From the NCBI GenBank assembly GCA_030272585.1, contig BSYQ01000002.1, forward strand, positions 682,001 through 746,000: 64,000 nucleotides of DNA, given 5' to 3'. Under the pieces are notes generated by a model. That model saw only the letters and a list, made by a program, of their open reading frames with translations. It was not told the DNA's origin and made no database searches. The position numbers were made by a program, and so were the translations under genes. This DNA comes from Bryopsis sp. KO-2023. Its lineage: Eukaryota > Chlorophyta > Ulvophyceae > Bryopsidales > Bryopsidaceae. Positions 34,428 to 45,399 of this stretch are shown here, one piece after another; the stretch's first letter is position 1; the number at the start of each line of letters is the position of its first letter.

Positions 34428-34620
34428 TGCACGTTACATATCGAATTGGTTTTGGAATAGATCGTGGAGAACAGATTCTGACCGGGTCCGTAGAGTGGAT
34501 GGATCGTCACGACTAGAATTGCCATTCGGCGGGGGTTCGAATCCCCCTCTCCACACTCTTTTTTGTTTTTGAAAATGAAATTTCACACAACAAAGAGCGC
34601 CATCCCTGCAGAAGCAGCCC
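34428..34620 (+). repeat. tRNA-like SINE-type repeat, copy 2
   Basis: Same structure as copy 1. The T-loop is TTCGAAT, giving a perfect B-box (GGTTCGAATCC). Acceptor complementarity is retained. About 1.5 kb separates the two copies, in the same orientation. Confidence 0.5.
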
Positions 34621-34963
34621 CAGCGTCTGCAGTCTTTCTTTTGGCACCCGTTCGTGCGTTTGGTTGCATACCCAAACCGTGAGAACTCGATCAAGCTTCT
34701 CCAGAACAGGAAAGCGTTTTCCTGGCCCCCACACAACAGCTCCCCATAGGTAGGTTCAAACTGCCTGGTTTAGTCATGCTATCAACAAGACCCTGGAATC
34801 GGCGGTTGGATCGAAGTGGGTACTTGTGGTCAGAGTTCGAATAATACCATTAAGGTGCAAGTAGATAAGATGATCGGAGCAATGGTGAGGGGTTTCGGCG
34901 AAGTGATTTGTAAAAATTCTGGATAATGATACGAGGTCTGAAATCGAAGACAGCAATACGGGT

Positions 34964-36463
34964 TCAAATCAGCTCTGCTGACTTTCGGTGAGCGAAAATT
35001 TGGGCGGGTATCTGCTGGTGCCCTGCAAGGGTTTGGAGGGTGTACTCGGGAAAATAATAATAAACTGGAAATGGACACGTGCACACAATCACACACATGT
35101 AAGAGAAATACAGGCTGTGCCGAAGTTACCTTGGATTTTCTGCAGAACTGCCGTCGTGGAACCCTCGTTGTCTGCAACAGGGTAGAAGGAAAATCAGCAA
35201 GAAACAAATACACCCTTGCGTATGGAAATCGTCAGAAAACGTTGACCCCATGACAAAATCCCAATTGGTGGAAAGACAAAAGCCGTGGAAGCCTGCCCTG
35301 TTTTGCTCCCCCAATAGACTGATCTTCAAACTGCTACCTGCACTGGCCGACCGGCAGTTGGGTTCCTCTCAAACATTCAAACACATCAAGCTTCGATACA
35401 TGCATGTACAGTGTGACGACCACGCTGTGACTTACTTGGGTCATTTTGCTTGTTGCTGGAGATTTGCAAGGTGTCGACCAAAACGTCAAAGTTGTTCTGT
35501 GAACCAGTAACCTGGTCCAAGCGCTTGTCTATGCCATTGTTCTGATTAGCATTGCCTCCATCGCCCACACCATTGCTTTGATCGCCTGGACCTCGATCGT
35601 CTATACCTCGATCGCCCACGTCATTGCCTTGATTACCTTGTTGTTGTATAGTCTGCCGCGGGCCATCATCATCATCCAGCAGTCTATCCCTTTGCTCTTC
35701 AATAAGCGACTGCCCTGATTCGCCTTGACCTTGATCGCCCACGTCATTGCCTTGATCGCCTCCGTTGACTTGATTACCTTGTTGTTGCATAGTCTGCCGC
35801 GGGCCATCATCATCATCCAGCAGTCTATCCCTTTGCTCTTCAAGAAGCGACTGCCCTGATAAGTCTGTGGACTGCCCTGATACGCCTGTGGTTACCCCCA
35901 CAGAACAAAATGGTCAGGACCAGAGGATAAGACTCCCTCCCCAGATTGGGAATCGTCACATTCAGGAAGCAGTGTCGTACATTTGTGCCTCTCAGCACCA
36001 AATCGTGAAATGTGAGTTGAAAATCGCAAAAAAAAAGAAGACGTTTTTGCGCTCCCAGACGCTTTCCTGCCGATCGTCAGGAGCTCCCTCCGTTAACCAC
36101 TCTAGCTCTTTACCCTAGGTCGACGGGGTTTGTTCGACGGAGCACTGCTGCTCCGTCGTGGATCCGTGATTTTACAGCATGTAGCGGTACTGCGGGAGGG
36201 AAGAGCGTGGGGGGAGGAGGTTCGTGCACGAAGGTTTCCGAAAGATTCTATACAGAGCGTGGTGCGCGACTCCGTCACGCTTCAGGAATTCAACCACTGA
36301 AAGATCTGTCCCGAGCAAGGGGGCGCGGGGGCAGAACGAGAGAAAAAAAAAAACAGGAACCCATCAAGAAAGTTTCCATGCTTGTGCATTCCACCGCCTT
36401 ACCTGAGTTAGCGGCGAGCAACACGGCAAGCGCTAGCGACAGCGCGGAGCGGTTGGCCCTCAT
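34964..36463 (-). CDS. Secreted Gln/Asp-rich repeat protein, four exons
   Basis: Minus-strand exons 36403-36463, 35436-35885, 35130-35171 and 34964-35022, all joined in phase 1, give 203 residues. Exon 1 is a signal peptide, MRANRSALSLALAVLLAANS, with donor CAG|GTAAGG. Exon 2 encodes two copies of a block with EEQRDRLLDDDDGPRQT followed by QQQGNQ and then GD-rich spacers. Exon 3 encodes NEGSTTAVLQKIQ, and exon 4 ends HRKSAELI. Predicted secreted or surface protein; the acidic LLDDDDG blocks could bind cations, which is speculation. No family recognised. Consistent phase and good splice sites are the support. Confidence 0.65.
36135..36158. repeat. Perfect 10-bp inverted repeat
   Basis: CGACGGAGCA-CTGC-TGCTCCGTCG, in the first intron of the secreted repeat-protein gene. 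Confidence 0.7.
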
Positions 36464-37008
36464 CTTCCCTCTTGCTTTTTTTCCCCAAGCCCTCGTGGAC
36501 ACGTGTACGAGCTGCCTCCGCTCTCTTTGTTTGCCCGTGCTTTCCTTGCAACCACCCCCTGTTAAAGTTCGCTGGGAAAACAAGGGGCTGTGCTAGCCCG
36601 ACCCAACCTCTGGACCGTCGACCAACGATGCCGTTCACTGTATATTGCACCTCCAGGACCTCTTCAGTCGTATGGCGGTGGGAAGACCATGGGGACGCGG
36701 ACGGCGGAGGAAAGTCCAAAATGGAGAGGTCAGGGGGTTTTCGTCCACAGACATTGCTTCCAGAAAAGCAACGGTCGAGGGGGTTCGCTAGGGCAGTCGC
36801 GGCTCCGCTTGTGTGGTCATGAGAATAATGCGGTGTGTGGCGACACGTCGGAAAATTTACGTGTTTTCGAACGTAAATAGAATATGCCAATCAAATGTTA
36901 CAAAAGACTCTTCATACTGTAAGATATCCTGAACCTCCTTACAATACTGTATACCAACACAATTAATAGTCACCAATCCAGTTCGACAGTAGTAACTGTT
37001 TGACATCT
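36464..37008. other. Intergenic, nothing recognised
   Basis: 5' flank of the secreted repeat-protein gene. No conserved frame seen. Confidence 0.35.
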
Positions 37009-37140
37009 CGTTAAAAGTCGCCAAGGACCGTGGTCCCATGTCCGACGAATGTGCCCTATGCTGGTCGCGCGCGGAACCCTAAACCCTAAACCAACCCTCC
37101 TCATGTCGCACACAGGAACCGTCCCTGGCGACTTTTAACG
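37009..37140. repeat. 132-bp inverted-repeat unit with telomere-like core
   Basis: Arms CGTTAAAAGTCGCCAAGGAC (37,009-37,028) and GTCCCTGGCGACTTTTAACG (37,121-37,140) are complementary at 19 of 20 positions. Between them, at 37,075-37,092, lies AACCCTAAACCCTAAACC, two plant-type telomere units. Confidence 0.7.
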
Positions 37141-38979
37141 GCTTTCTAACTGTTGGGTTCGATGACTGGATCAATGCAGAAAAGAATCAATGCTAGCACA
37201 ATTACAAGAGGAGACAATCGTTCACTGTTTGGACTTCCTTTTATCCAACCCATGGAGTCAATCCCAGCTGCCGTAACCATCCCAGATAATTGTCCACCCT
37301 CTTCTAACTGTCAACCTTCTAACCTTGTACCAACTGATTGTAGTCCAGACAACTAAACATCAAAAGCCCCCACAGATGGAACTGCTCATCCATGTTACAG
37401 TAACTCCCAATCAATTGTGACCCTCCATTCGTGCAACTATCCTAACCAAATTAAGCCAGCATTTGGCCCATTCCTCTGTGACAGAACGAAAACGCGAGCG
37501 AATCTGCAACCCGTTCGTTCGTGTTTTTTGAACGCAAATATAGCACGTGAGTTGGAACGAACGTGCAAACTCGCAACCAAACCAAACCAGGACCCCCCCC
37601 TTATTTTCTGTGGATCTGCTATTTCTTTTGAGTTCGAGAAAGACATCGTGTTTTAGCGTAGTTGCTTCAATGTTGAACGTCGGGCTCCTTTTTGCTTGTC
37701 GGTCGTTCGTCGACCATTTTCGAAACAGGGGTTCTAAAAAAAAACCAGTAATTTGAAAAGGTGATGCATCCAGCAGTATAGTATATCCGTGGAGCTCGAG
37801 ATCTTCCGCACGTCCTGGCCAATTGTGGAGCCGCCGCCGCCGCCGCACCATCTGAATCGAAACCGTGAGTGCTTCAGGTTTACTTTGCAGGTCGGTCTTC
37901 AACACAAGCGTGAGCCCTGTGCATGTGCAGAATTCAAACGACGTTTTCGCTTTTCCCAAGCGCAATGTTAGAGCCGCAAGGCTTTGAGCCTTGGTATTCC
38001 TTTGGGCCTTGGTGCCAGTGATCTGAGCGACGGCAAGCAGCACAAGCAACACAACTCCGCTCCACGTTGGAGCGCGAAAGGCTGGCGGCGTGAGGCGTTA
38101 CGTGCATTCGCTGGGAGGGAAGGCGGTTGAGAAAGTTTTCCCGTCAGGGGAGCAAAGGGACAAGGAAGGGAGCTTCAATGTTGGACCTGCGTCAAGTACC
38201 AGAGGAGGTTGCGAGCCGCAGTATTGCTGAGGCAAGTCGCTCAGTGGAACGATGTTGGAGAGTGCCAACAAGAAAAAAACAATGGAACGGTTGTTTCGAA
38301 TGACTGCTGAAAAAAGGCATGTCAGGTTGCCCTTGGATTAGAAGGTGTCGATCCAGCCTCAAGAGCACGAGCAAACAAAGAAACAAATATATATTAGATA
38401 CATATTGCGAACGTGCGTGAGAATAAGTGGCGGGATTAAGCGCCTTTTTAAATAGCTTTCGTGTGCAACATATGAAAGCTCCAAAGATTGAAGAGAAAAA
38501 ACAACAACTCCACTTTACAAAACATTCAAGCAAGACATCTTGCTCAATCGAGGGAAAAAAAATTCTTTGTGGGAATCCCTTCCAGTCTCATTTATGCCTT
38601 GCAGCAAGCAACCAAAGCCCGAATCGCTTTTAACTACTACTGCAAATAGGATCTTGCTCCGGCTGTGATTGTGGCAAATGCTAGGTGTAGTGATGACAAG
38701 GATTTGAGATGCAGGGGTGGGGGTGCCCCTCCCATCATGATTTTACCCAAGAAAATTTTATTTCTTGTTTCAAATTTTGTTTTAAATCTCAATTGTGGGA
38801 GACTGATGGTCTATACCAGAAAAATTTGACAGCACCCACAACTAAAAAAATCAACACAATAAAGCCTCAACGTTGCAAAAATGTCATCATTTTCCCCACC
38901 CCATCCCCACAAAAAATACAATATGTATACGGTGCACAAAAAAAAAATGCCATCAATGTCAGACCCACTGATGTTGGGT
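37141..38979. other. Intergenic, includes an orphan F-box/WD40 5' flank
   Basis: 37,598-37,740 matches part of the conserved 5' flank of F-box/WD40 genes (compare 43,440-43,580), but no coding remnant follows. A 58-codon cysteine-containing frame on the minus strand near 37,950-38,130 is unsupported. Nothing else recognised. Confidence 0.45.
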
Positions 38980-40090
38980 GCTCTATCTCCTGTCTCTTGT
39001 ATTGCACAGTCTGTTGTTCGAAGTCTGACGCTTCTTTGTGGGGTGTGTTAACCAAAGCAGCGTGTGTTTCTAGGACTTATTTGGCTAGCAGTGTTTTCAT
39101 AACCTCTCGAAAGACGGCTTATCATGAAAGTGGCGGCGCAACCAAACTTAAAAACTGGGTTCGAGCCATGTGAATTGGACTTTCAGACTCCTTTCAGAAC
39201 TCCACATATTTGGCAGAAAGCATCTATAAACACAATAATTTTTATGGGAAGGAAGCTGTAAGTTGTATATTTTCTCAGCACTTCACTCTTATTGACATAG
39301 CAAACAGGTTTTTTTAATGTGTAATAACCGGCCAGAATTTCCTGTCGACTTTTGGGTGATTTTTGTGTGGGGTTAAGTACCAAATCGATTGACTTATGAG
39401 GTCCGACTGTCCGGACACGAAGTGATTGCTCACTTTCCTCGATTTGTTTTTCTTTAAATAAAAAAACCTCTCCCATACCCCCTCCCCCCCAAAAAAACAC
39501 CTCATACTAACTCCCCCAGCCGCCGAAAAATCCAAGGCGACCCAAATCCCGGTGGTGGAAGTACTCCGTGTCCACGAAGAAACGCGTCCACAAAGTCGAC
39601 TCCACAAAGTGAAACCAAATTTGCCCTCCACTTTTTGGGTTAAAAACACTTCCACAGAACAACACCAGTGCATTTCAAAAATACAGAGCTTTTTCCCTCT
39701 TGAGCTCACCTCTACCACCTCGTCGGACGGTGGGGCATACTTCACCATTGCTTTGGACTCATTCGCACTATCGGGGCGGCTTGCGGCCAACTGTGCTCTG
39801 GGCAGTGGGGGAGCGCAGGGCTGCAAATGACCCCTTCTTCTTTGATGCCATATCCACCACGACCCGACGGCCAAACCAAGAGACCCCAGGGCACACGCAG
39901 AAACCAGTGTGATTTTGCTCACCATCGTTGCTGTGTGGATAGAGAGTCTGCGCAAAAACTGGTGAGATTTCGTGTTGACCTCCGCACGATATACCAGTGG
40001 GTAGACCCTGCTGTCGTTATTTGTGGTTGGCCGAGAGCACTTGGCGAACTGTTGGTTGACGCATCGAACGAAGCAACACAGAAACGCCGC
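38980..40090 (-). repeat. Segmental duplication B, second copy
   Basis: Matches 24,440-26,200 with an internal deletion. It brings the first exon of the membrane-protein copy close to the lysine-rich stretch. Confidence 0.6.
39610..39925 (-). pseudogene. Truncated copy of the two-exon membrane protein
   Basis: MVSKITLVSACALGSLGLAV and the rest of exon 1 are preserved. The sequence corresponding to the intron and second exon of the 25.3-26.0 kb gene is missing, so the frame runs into unrelated sequence. Probably non-functional. Confidence 0.55.
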
Positions 40091-40233
40091 CGTTGCGTTG
40101 TCTTTACTGGTTTGACCAGGCTCTCTGTAACTTCTCTTTTTGCGAATTCCCAACAAAATGTGAAACAAGTGAACTCCGCTTCCGCCCCCTGTAAGTCTTC
40201 GTTTCTCACTTTCAGGTCGTCGATAAAAGCAAC

Positions 40234-41136
40234 ATGGAACGTGCGCAACTTACGAGCGGCGCAAAATACCGCGCAAAATGCACAACCAAGAACGAAGAAA
40301 GCGAAACGCACGAGCTGACGTACTGCTTCACCAAATGTAGCTCTGCATGGAGTCCGCTGCTTGACCGTCGTGTCTGGGGATGGGAAAATTACGCCAAGAG
40401 AATTTGGCGTAAGTAATTGCGTAATACGTAACGTAATACGCGTAATGGCGTAACAGTTCACGTAACAAGGCATGATGAGGTGGAAATTTCGCGTAATAGC
40501 TATGAAAAGTTGCGTAATGAGCCCTTCCCCTAAGTGCTTCTTGAATATTTTTTGCAAAGGAGAGCTTACATACACATTCTTACACGTTATAAGGTGAAAT
40601 GGGCGCTCCTGGGAAGGATTCTGAAATGTTAATCCTCCTAAATTGCATTTTTAAATAATCTTAACATGAATATCTTTATATGAAATGTGATTAGAATCCG
40701 AAAACATTACATCAATCTCAAAGAGTGTGTTTTGGGAACACAGAAAAAGAAAAAGTGATCAAAAGTTTTGACACGATTCACTTTCAACGGAATAAAAATG
40801 GAATAATGCGAAAAATGGGACAATTTTTTTACGCTTGGGGGTTTGCAGTTCGCGTAATTACGCGTAAAGTTTACGCAGGAAACGTAACCTCGTAAGGTTA
40901 CGCTACCCCCCGCGTAATTTCGCGTAATTACGCGTAAAATTACGCGTAAATTTTGGCGTAAGGCGTAATGTCCCATCCCTAGTCGTGTCTGGTACACGGT
41001 GTCTCTTGGATGCCCGACCTCAGAAAATCTCACGCCAGAGGTCGTCGAAGGAGATGAAGCAAAAGAAGTGCAAACTGCTGCGCTTATTCTGCAGGGTTTT
41101 TTGCGTGTGCGTGGTGGAGGCCTCCTTCAGTTTTGA
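40234..41136 (+). pseudogene. Unknown open frame interrupted by a MITE
   Basis: 47 codons from the ATG at 40,234 (MERAQLTSGAKYRAK...) run up to the MITE's left target duplication. After the right target duplication the same frame continues for 48 codons plus stop (tgg at 40,990 to TGA at 41,136). Excising the MITE and one target copy leaves a single 95-residue frame with four cysteines. This frame continuity suggests the element landed in an exon. No family recognised; it may be non-functional now, or the MITE may be an intron-like insert. Confidence 0.45.
40375..40981. mobile_element. hAT-like MITE with perfect 8-bp target duplication
   Basis: 607 bp. Termini are TGGGGATGGGAAAATTACGC at the left and, reverse-complemented at the right, TAGGGATGGGACATTACGCC. 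It is flanked by the direct repeat GTCGTGTC (40,367-40,374 and 40,982-40,989). Subterminal regions are dense in CGCGTAA/TTACGCG words. An 8-bp target duplication and (C/T)AGGG(A/G)TGGG-type ends are characteristic of hAT transposons. No transposase is encoded, so it is non-autonomous. The intact target duplication suggests a fairly recent insertion. Confidence 0.85.
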
Positions 41137-41468
41137 TGCGACGAGAAGGGTTTTCTTTGGAGATGCGCTCTTCACTAAATGCTGAAAATTGTTCATAATT
41201 TTCGGGAAAAACACAACAACAGAGTTGGCGCAAGGGTTACGATTGGGGTTCTTCTATGCGCGTGTGTTAGGGCGTCCTATGAATACTGCAATTAACAAAA
41301 TGATATATTTCAAATGAAGGAAAAAAACGATACCTTTATCTCCGTAGATCAAGTGTCCCAAATCAAAAAGAAAAACAGGGTAACGACCTTGAAAAAGTTC
41401 CATACACTTTCGCCACTGATTCATCTTCCCACCCCCAAACCCCGTACATAAAAATGTAAGCATCCTAA

Positions 41469-42499
41469 TTAACATGGTTGGAAATCCCAAATGACAACCT
41501 TGCCAAGATAGTCTAGTGCCACAAGCTCACTTTCTTGTGGGCTCTGAACCACAAGCCCAAAAAATTCTGACTCTCAATATGAAACGATCTCATGAGTTTC
41601 TTCTCAACCATATCCCAAATTTCCACCTTCCGATCATTCGATCCAATTGCTACTCGATCACTATGGAGATCGAGACATTGAACCCCACTTGAACTTGGGT
41701 ATTCTTGCTTGCACTCTCCATCTTTGAGACTCCAAAGTTTTGTAGTTTTCGAAGAAGGGCTCAACACCCAATCTTCATGAACACAAAAAGGTTGCCCAAT
41801 GCTTGAATCTCCCCGAAGAATTTGAACACGTTTTCCTGTTGAGATATCCCATCCTCGAAAACTCCTACCGAAATTTCCAACAAACAGAAGTTCCTTTTTG
41901 CTAGACCACGCCAAGATATGAGGAAAATTAGAGGATCCTTCTCGTAGATGCATATAACACTCCCAAGTCCCTCGTCGCCACACCCCAATGTAATCATCAT
42001 ATTCACTGCTTGCTACCATGTCTCCGGCCTCAACAATGGACATCACGACTTGAGTGTGTGCCTCGAATTGGAATGACAAAACACTCCCCTCAATGTTCCA
42101 CACACTTATGAGTCCCGCTTCATCACCACACAAAATTTCATTCTCGAGTAAGCAAAGACAAGAACACTTTTTTCCCGTTTCGAGAACCTTCACAATTTTT
42201 CTCATCCTCAAATCCCATATGTGGATGGAAGTCAAACACCTTATTGCAATCAGATTTCTTCTCCTCGTGGAACACAGTGGCCAAGGGGCACCCAATTGAA
42301 GTGTGATGGGCTTCACATCCCCACACCTCCAAGACTTTTCCAGATTTATCTTTTTTTTCAGGGTAGGATTATCAACTGCAACCATCCATGCTGAAGCAAC
42401 ACACGCACACTTTGCAACCTCTTTTGCTGGGAGCGGTGCCAGAATCTGAGTGATGACATCCGAATGTAAGTTCCATTCGTATTGTTTTCTGGATCCCAT
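41469..42499 (-). CDS. F-box/WD40-repeat protein, second subfamily, with a 3' frame change
   Basis: F-box-like start MGSRKQYEWNLHSDVITQIL and about seven WD40 blades (IHIWDL, ISVWNI, IGVWRR, FRGWDI, TKLWSL, VEIWDM). It is the nearest relative of the 4.6-5.6 kb gene. The ATG at 42,499 follows an acceptor-like TTCCCTGTAACAG. The frame stays open further upstream only through a dispersed ~50-bp element. At the 3' end the main frame stops at 41,513. The next frame continues the homology (ESELVALDYLGKVVIWDF) to a stop at 41,469, with the switch in an A6/T6 run near 41,570. That is either a sequencing error or a real one-base indel that loses the last blade. Confidence 0.7.
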
Positions 42500-42550
42500 C
42501 AGAATCCTGCTGCCACCCCTGTTACAGGGAAAACAAACGGCCGAGAATTT

Positions 42551-42609
42551 CAACCAAAAATAGACTACAAGACATGCCTGGCCAGAGCCTATAGCATCGG
42601 CGGAAATAC
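42551..42609 (+). repeat. ~50-bp dispersed element
   Basis: Core ACATGCCTGGCCAGAGCCTA, just 5' of the F-box/WD40 start, probably in a 5' UTR intron. Confidence 0.75.
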
Positions 42610-43099
42610 AAAACAAACCGTTGGTGGAAGTGCTGGGCCAGGGCGCACTTGGGGAAAAAAAAGCTAATTCTTTCAAAAAAAAGTACCCTTCACGTCTATT
42701 TGGAACCTAGCTTACTTCACGCTTCTTTTAGAAGAAAAACGCGGGCACCCAGAAAATGCTGACCCCGTTCTTTTTTTGTTTCTTCCCACCGAAAAAGCGC
42801 GAGAAACAACAAGGGAAAACCTGCTTTGCCTTCCGCTAGCCTCGAGAAAAGTCAGGAAAAAAAAAGCGCAGACACCGGGTCCACCCAGAAAACACCAGTT
42901 CTCGACGGCCGGCTAGACACAAGCCTTCCCAAAAAATTCCGCGCTCTTTTCCCGCCGACACCTTACCAGCTTACCAATAGGAGCTGGAGGTCAATAGGTC
43001 GTACCTGAAGGAACAAATCCACGCACCAGCCAACAAGTCGAAGAAAGAAAAGCTCTCCACGCTCAACTGAACCCAGCCATATCATTTTGGCCATGATGG

Positions 43100-43745
43100 C
43101 GACTGTTGGTAGGGGGACATGACGTCTTTAGAATGTCACTTCCTGTGATGGTTCGTTTCGGTTGGTTCCCAGACGCTGGTGAATTCTCAGTGGGTTCCCA
43201 AGTGTCTCTCTTGAAGGGTTTGCTTCTTTGGCACACATTAGCGCGAGCCGAACACGCTGCTCAGACGGAGAAAAACTGGGGTCAGCGGCTTCCATTTCGA
43301 AAACATTCGACTTTTTTCGTCCCGCGCAGGAAAAAACAAGGTGTCAGTGTGTTTCTACTTCTCTCGCTGTTCTTTGCTCTTTTGAGTTTTTCACCTTTCC
43401 GCTGAGAGAAAACGACGGCAATTTTTTTCCTGTTGGTCTGCTGTTTTCTTTGAGCCCGAAAAAACATCGTGTTGCTGGCTTGCCTCATACTGAACGTCGG
43501 CTGTTTGTTTATTTGTTTATATTTTTTTTTCTGCGCATCAGCTGTGGGGTCGTTCGTCAACCATTTTCAAAACAGGGGTAATTTGATAAGGTCATATAAG
43601 GTTGGTTTGCCTGTGGTGACTGAAAAATATTTCAGAGAAATTGATTTTCATGTTGTTCTTGTCCTTAAGCAAGGATTCTCTTCCACCCAAACCTTGGGGC
43701 TGGCTGTTTAGACATTGTTGATGCAATGTTCTGTAGATCACTGAT
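43100..43745 (+). repeat. F-box/WD40 5' flank, third copy
   Basis: Diverged relative of 3,129-3,700 and 18,843-19,300, in the correct orientation upstream of the 43.8 kb gene. Supports duplication at DNA level with promoter and 5' UTR intron. Confidence 0.55.
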
Positions 43746-43758
43746 TCCCAGGGTGGCA

Positions 43759-44784
43759 ATGAACCGAGCTTCACTTGTTGAGTGGAATCTCCCCTTAAAT
43801 GTCATAAAGGGCATCCTTGAGAAAACCTCAGCAAAGGATCTAGCCAGGTCTCGCTCTGTAGCATCCACTTGGAGGCAAGCAAGCAAGGACCCCCGTTTGT
43901 CGGAAAGACTTCGGTGCGAGAAGTCATGGAGGTTGAAGGAAATCGAACCTATGGTATCTCCTGATCTGGCAAGAGGGTACACTAGATGCGCAACAAGGAA
44001 AGATGACCTTGTAGCACTTGGTGGTGATTTGTCCTTGGTCTATTGGAATACTCAAATTGGACCAGAAAGTCGCGTGTCCTTGGATGTTGGCATGATTGTT
44101 TCGGTCCAATTCATTGATAAAATCTTGTTGAGCGGGGACCGCAAGGGATATCTTTGTGCTTGGGATGTTGAAAGCTCCTATCCTTTGTTTCGAATCAAAG
44201 CTCATTTCGGCTTTCTTTGGGCGATTGAAGATCTTGGGGAAGAGGTAGCGACGGCTGGGCATGATCACCTTATCAAACTTTGGGGGAAGGAGGATTGGGA
44301 GTGCAAAAGCGAGTTGAGTGGGCATAAAAATCGTGTGTTCACATTGTCCTCCACCGATGATAAGAAGCGCTTGATTAGTGGTTCCTGGGATAGTACAATT
44401 AGGATATGGAATGTTGCAAACAGGACTTGCCTTGGCGAATTAGATGGAAATGAATTTGTTGTTTTTCAAGTTCTTGTTTGGGGGTCCATGATCGCAAGCA
44501 AAGCGTGTGGCAACCATGCTCGTCTTTGGAATTTGAATGACAAAAGTGAATTGAGAACAATTGGAGGGGACTCAAATTATATTAAATGCATCGCTTTTGC
44601 TTGTGATCGTTTGATATTAGGATCTTCAGATGGTGTTGTGAGCGTGTGGGATATTCAAGAAGGAGATTGTATTCGGGAATTGAAGGTACCAGATTCTTGG
44701 AGTCTAGTTTGGCTGTGGTGTGATGAGAGGAAACTAATCGGGGTGACAACGAACGGGGCTTACTTAAGTTGGGATTTTACATGA
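43759..44784 (+). CDS. F-box/WD40-repeat protein (single-exon CDS)
   Basis: 341 residues from the ATG at 43,759 (MNRASLVEWNLPLNVIKGIL), chosen because CTGATTCCCAG just upstream is the acceptor-like site conserved in the paralogues. The frame itself opens at 43,726. F-box-like residues 8-50; seven WD40 blades with YWNT, AWDV, LWG, IWNV, LWNL, VWDI and WDF. Closest to the 2 and 17.7 kb genes but on the opposite strand. Predicted SCF adaptor. Intact. Its 3' flank (44,800-44,940) matches the flank at 1,790-1,930 in inverse orientation. Confidence 0.8.
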   Translation: MNRASLVEWNLPLNVIKGILEKTSAKDLARSRSVASTWRQASKDPRLSERLRCEKSWRLKEIEPMVSPDLARGYTRCATRKDDLVALGGDLSLVYWNTQIGPESRVSLDVGMIVSVQFIDKILLSGDRKGYLCAWDVESSYPLFRIKAHFGFLWAIEDLGEEVATAGHDHLIKLWGKEDWECKSELSGHKNRVFTLSSTDDKKRLISGSWDSTIRIWNVANRTCLGELDGNEFVVFQVLVWGSMIASKACGNHARLWNLNDKSELRTIGGDSNYIKCIAFACDRLILGSSDGVVSVWDIQEGDCIRELKVPDSWSLVWLWCDERKLIGVTTNGAYLSWDFT

Positions 44785-45399
44785 ATGGAGGGATGTTTTG
44801 AGTTTAGTGGCCTCTTGAACCAGACCCCGGATCTCTCGTTTTATGTAGTTTTGGATGTATTGAATAAATGGATAGAAAGTAGCTCGTTACATGTTTCATA
44901 TCTAAAGCCCGATAGTCTTTGATGGGTGCTGAAAATGTGGCGTTTGGGTTTTGGATGCGACATGATCCATCAGGTTTTCTTATTATGTAGAGGTGGTTGG
45001 ATTGTTTTTTTCTTCTCTTGGAAATGCGGTACGAGGGCAACAGGGAGGTTTAAGGGACGAAAAAAAATACTCAAAATGATTGTTGGTGCTTGGTTGCGAC
45101 AGAAGCAGAAAATATTTTCCGTCTACAAAGACAAACAATGTCTTTGTTTGTGTGGCTCCTTAGACATAAGCATCGATTGTTAAATTGATTGTGACCGAAC
45201 GCTTGATCAAACTCACCAAGGAACAGGATAACAACCAAAATTGCACACGTGTGTTACAGTGGTGGCGGCCGTAACAGTGTGGCACGCCAAACTGGTGCAT
45301 AGGGGGAAAAAATCGAACTATGTGTTGCTTCTATTCGTACTGATATTTCTGTTAGATGCATGACCTAGGACAAAAATTTCCACACCTTTTCAAGGTACT

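Noticed and set aside
40191-40215. A possible 25-nt mini-intron (GTAAGT...TTTCAG) just upstream of the MITE-split frame
   Set aside because: Much shorter than every other intron inferred here. No frame evidence that removal matters.
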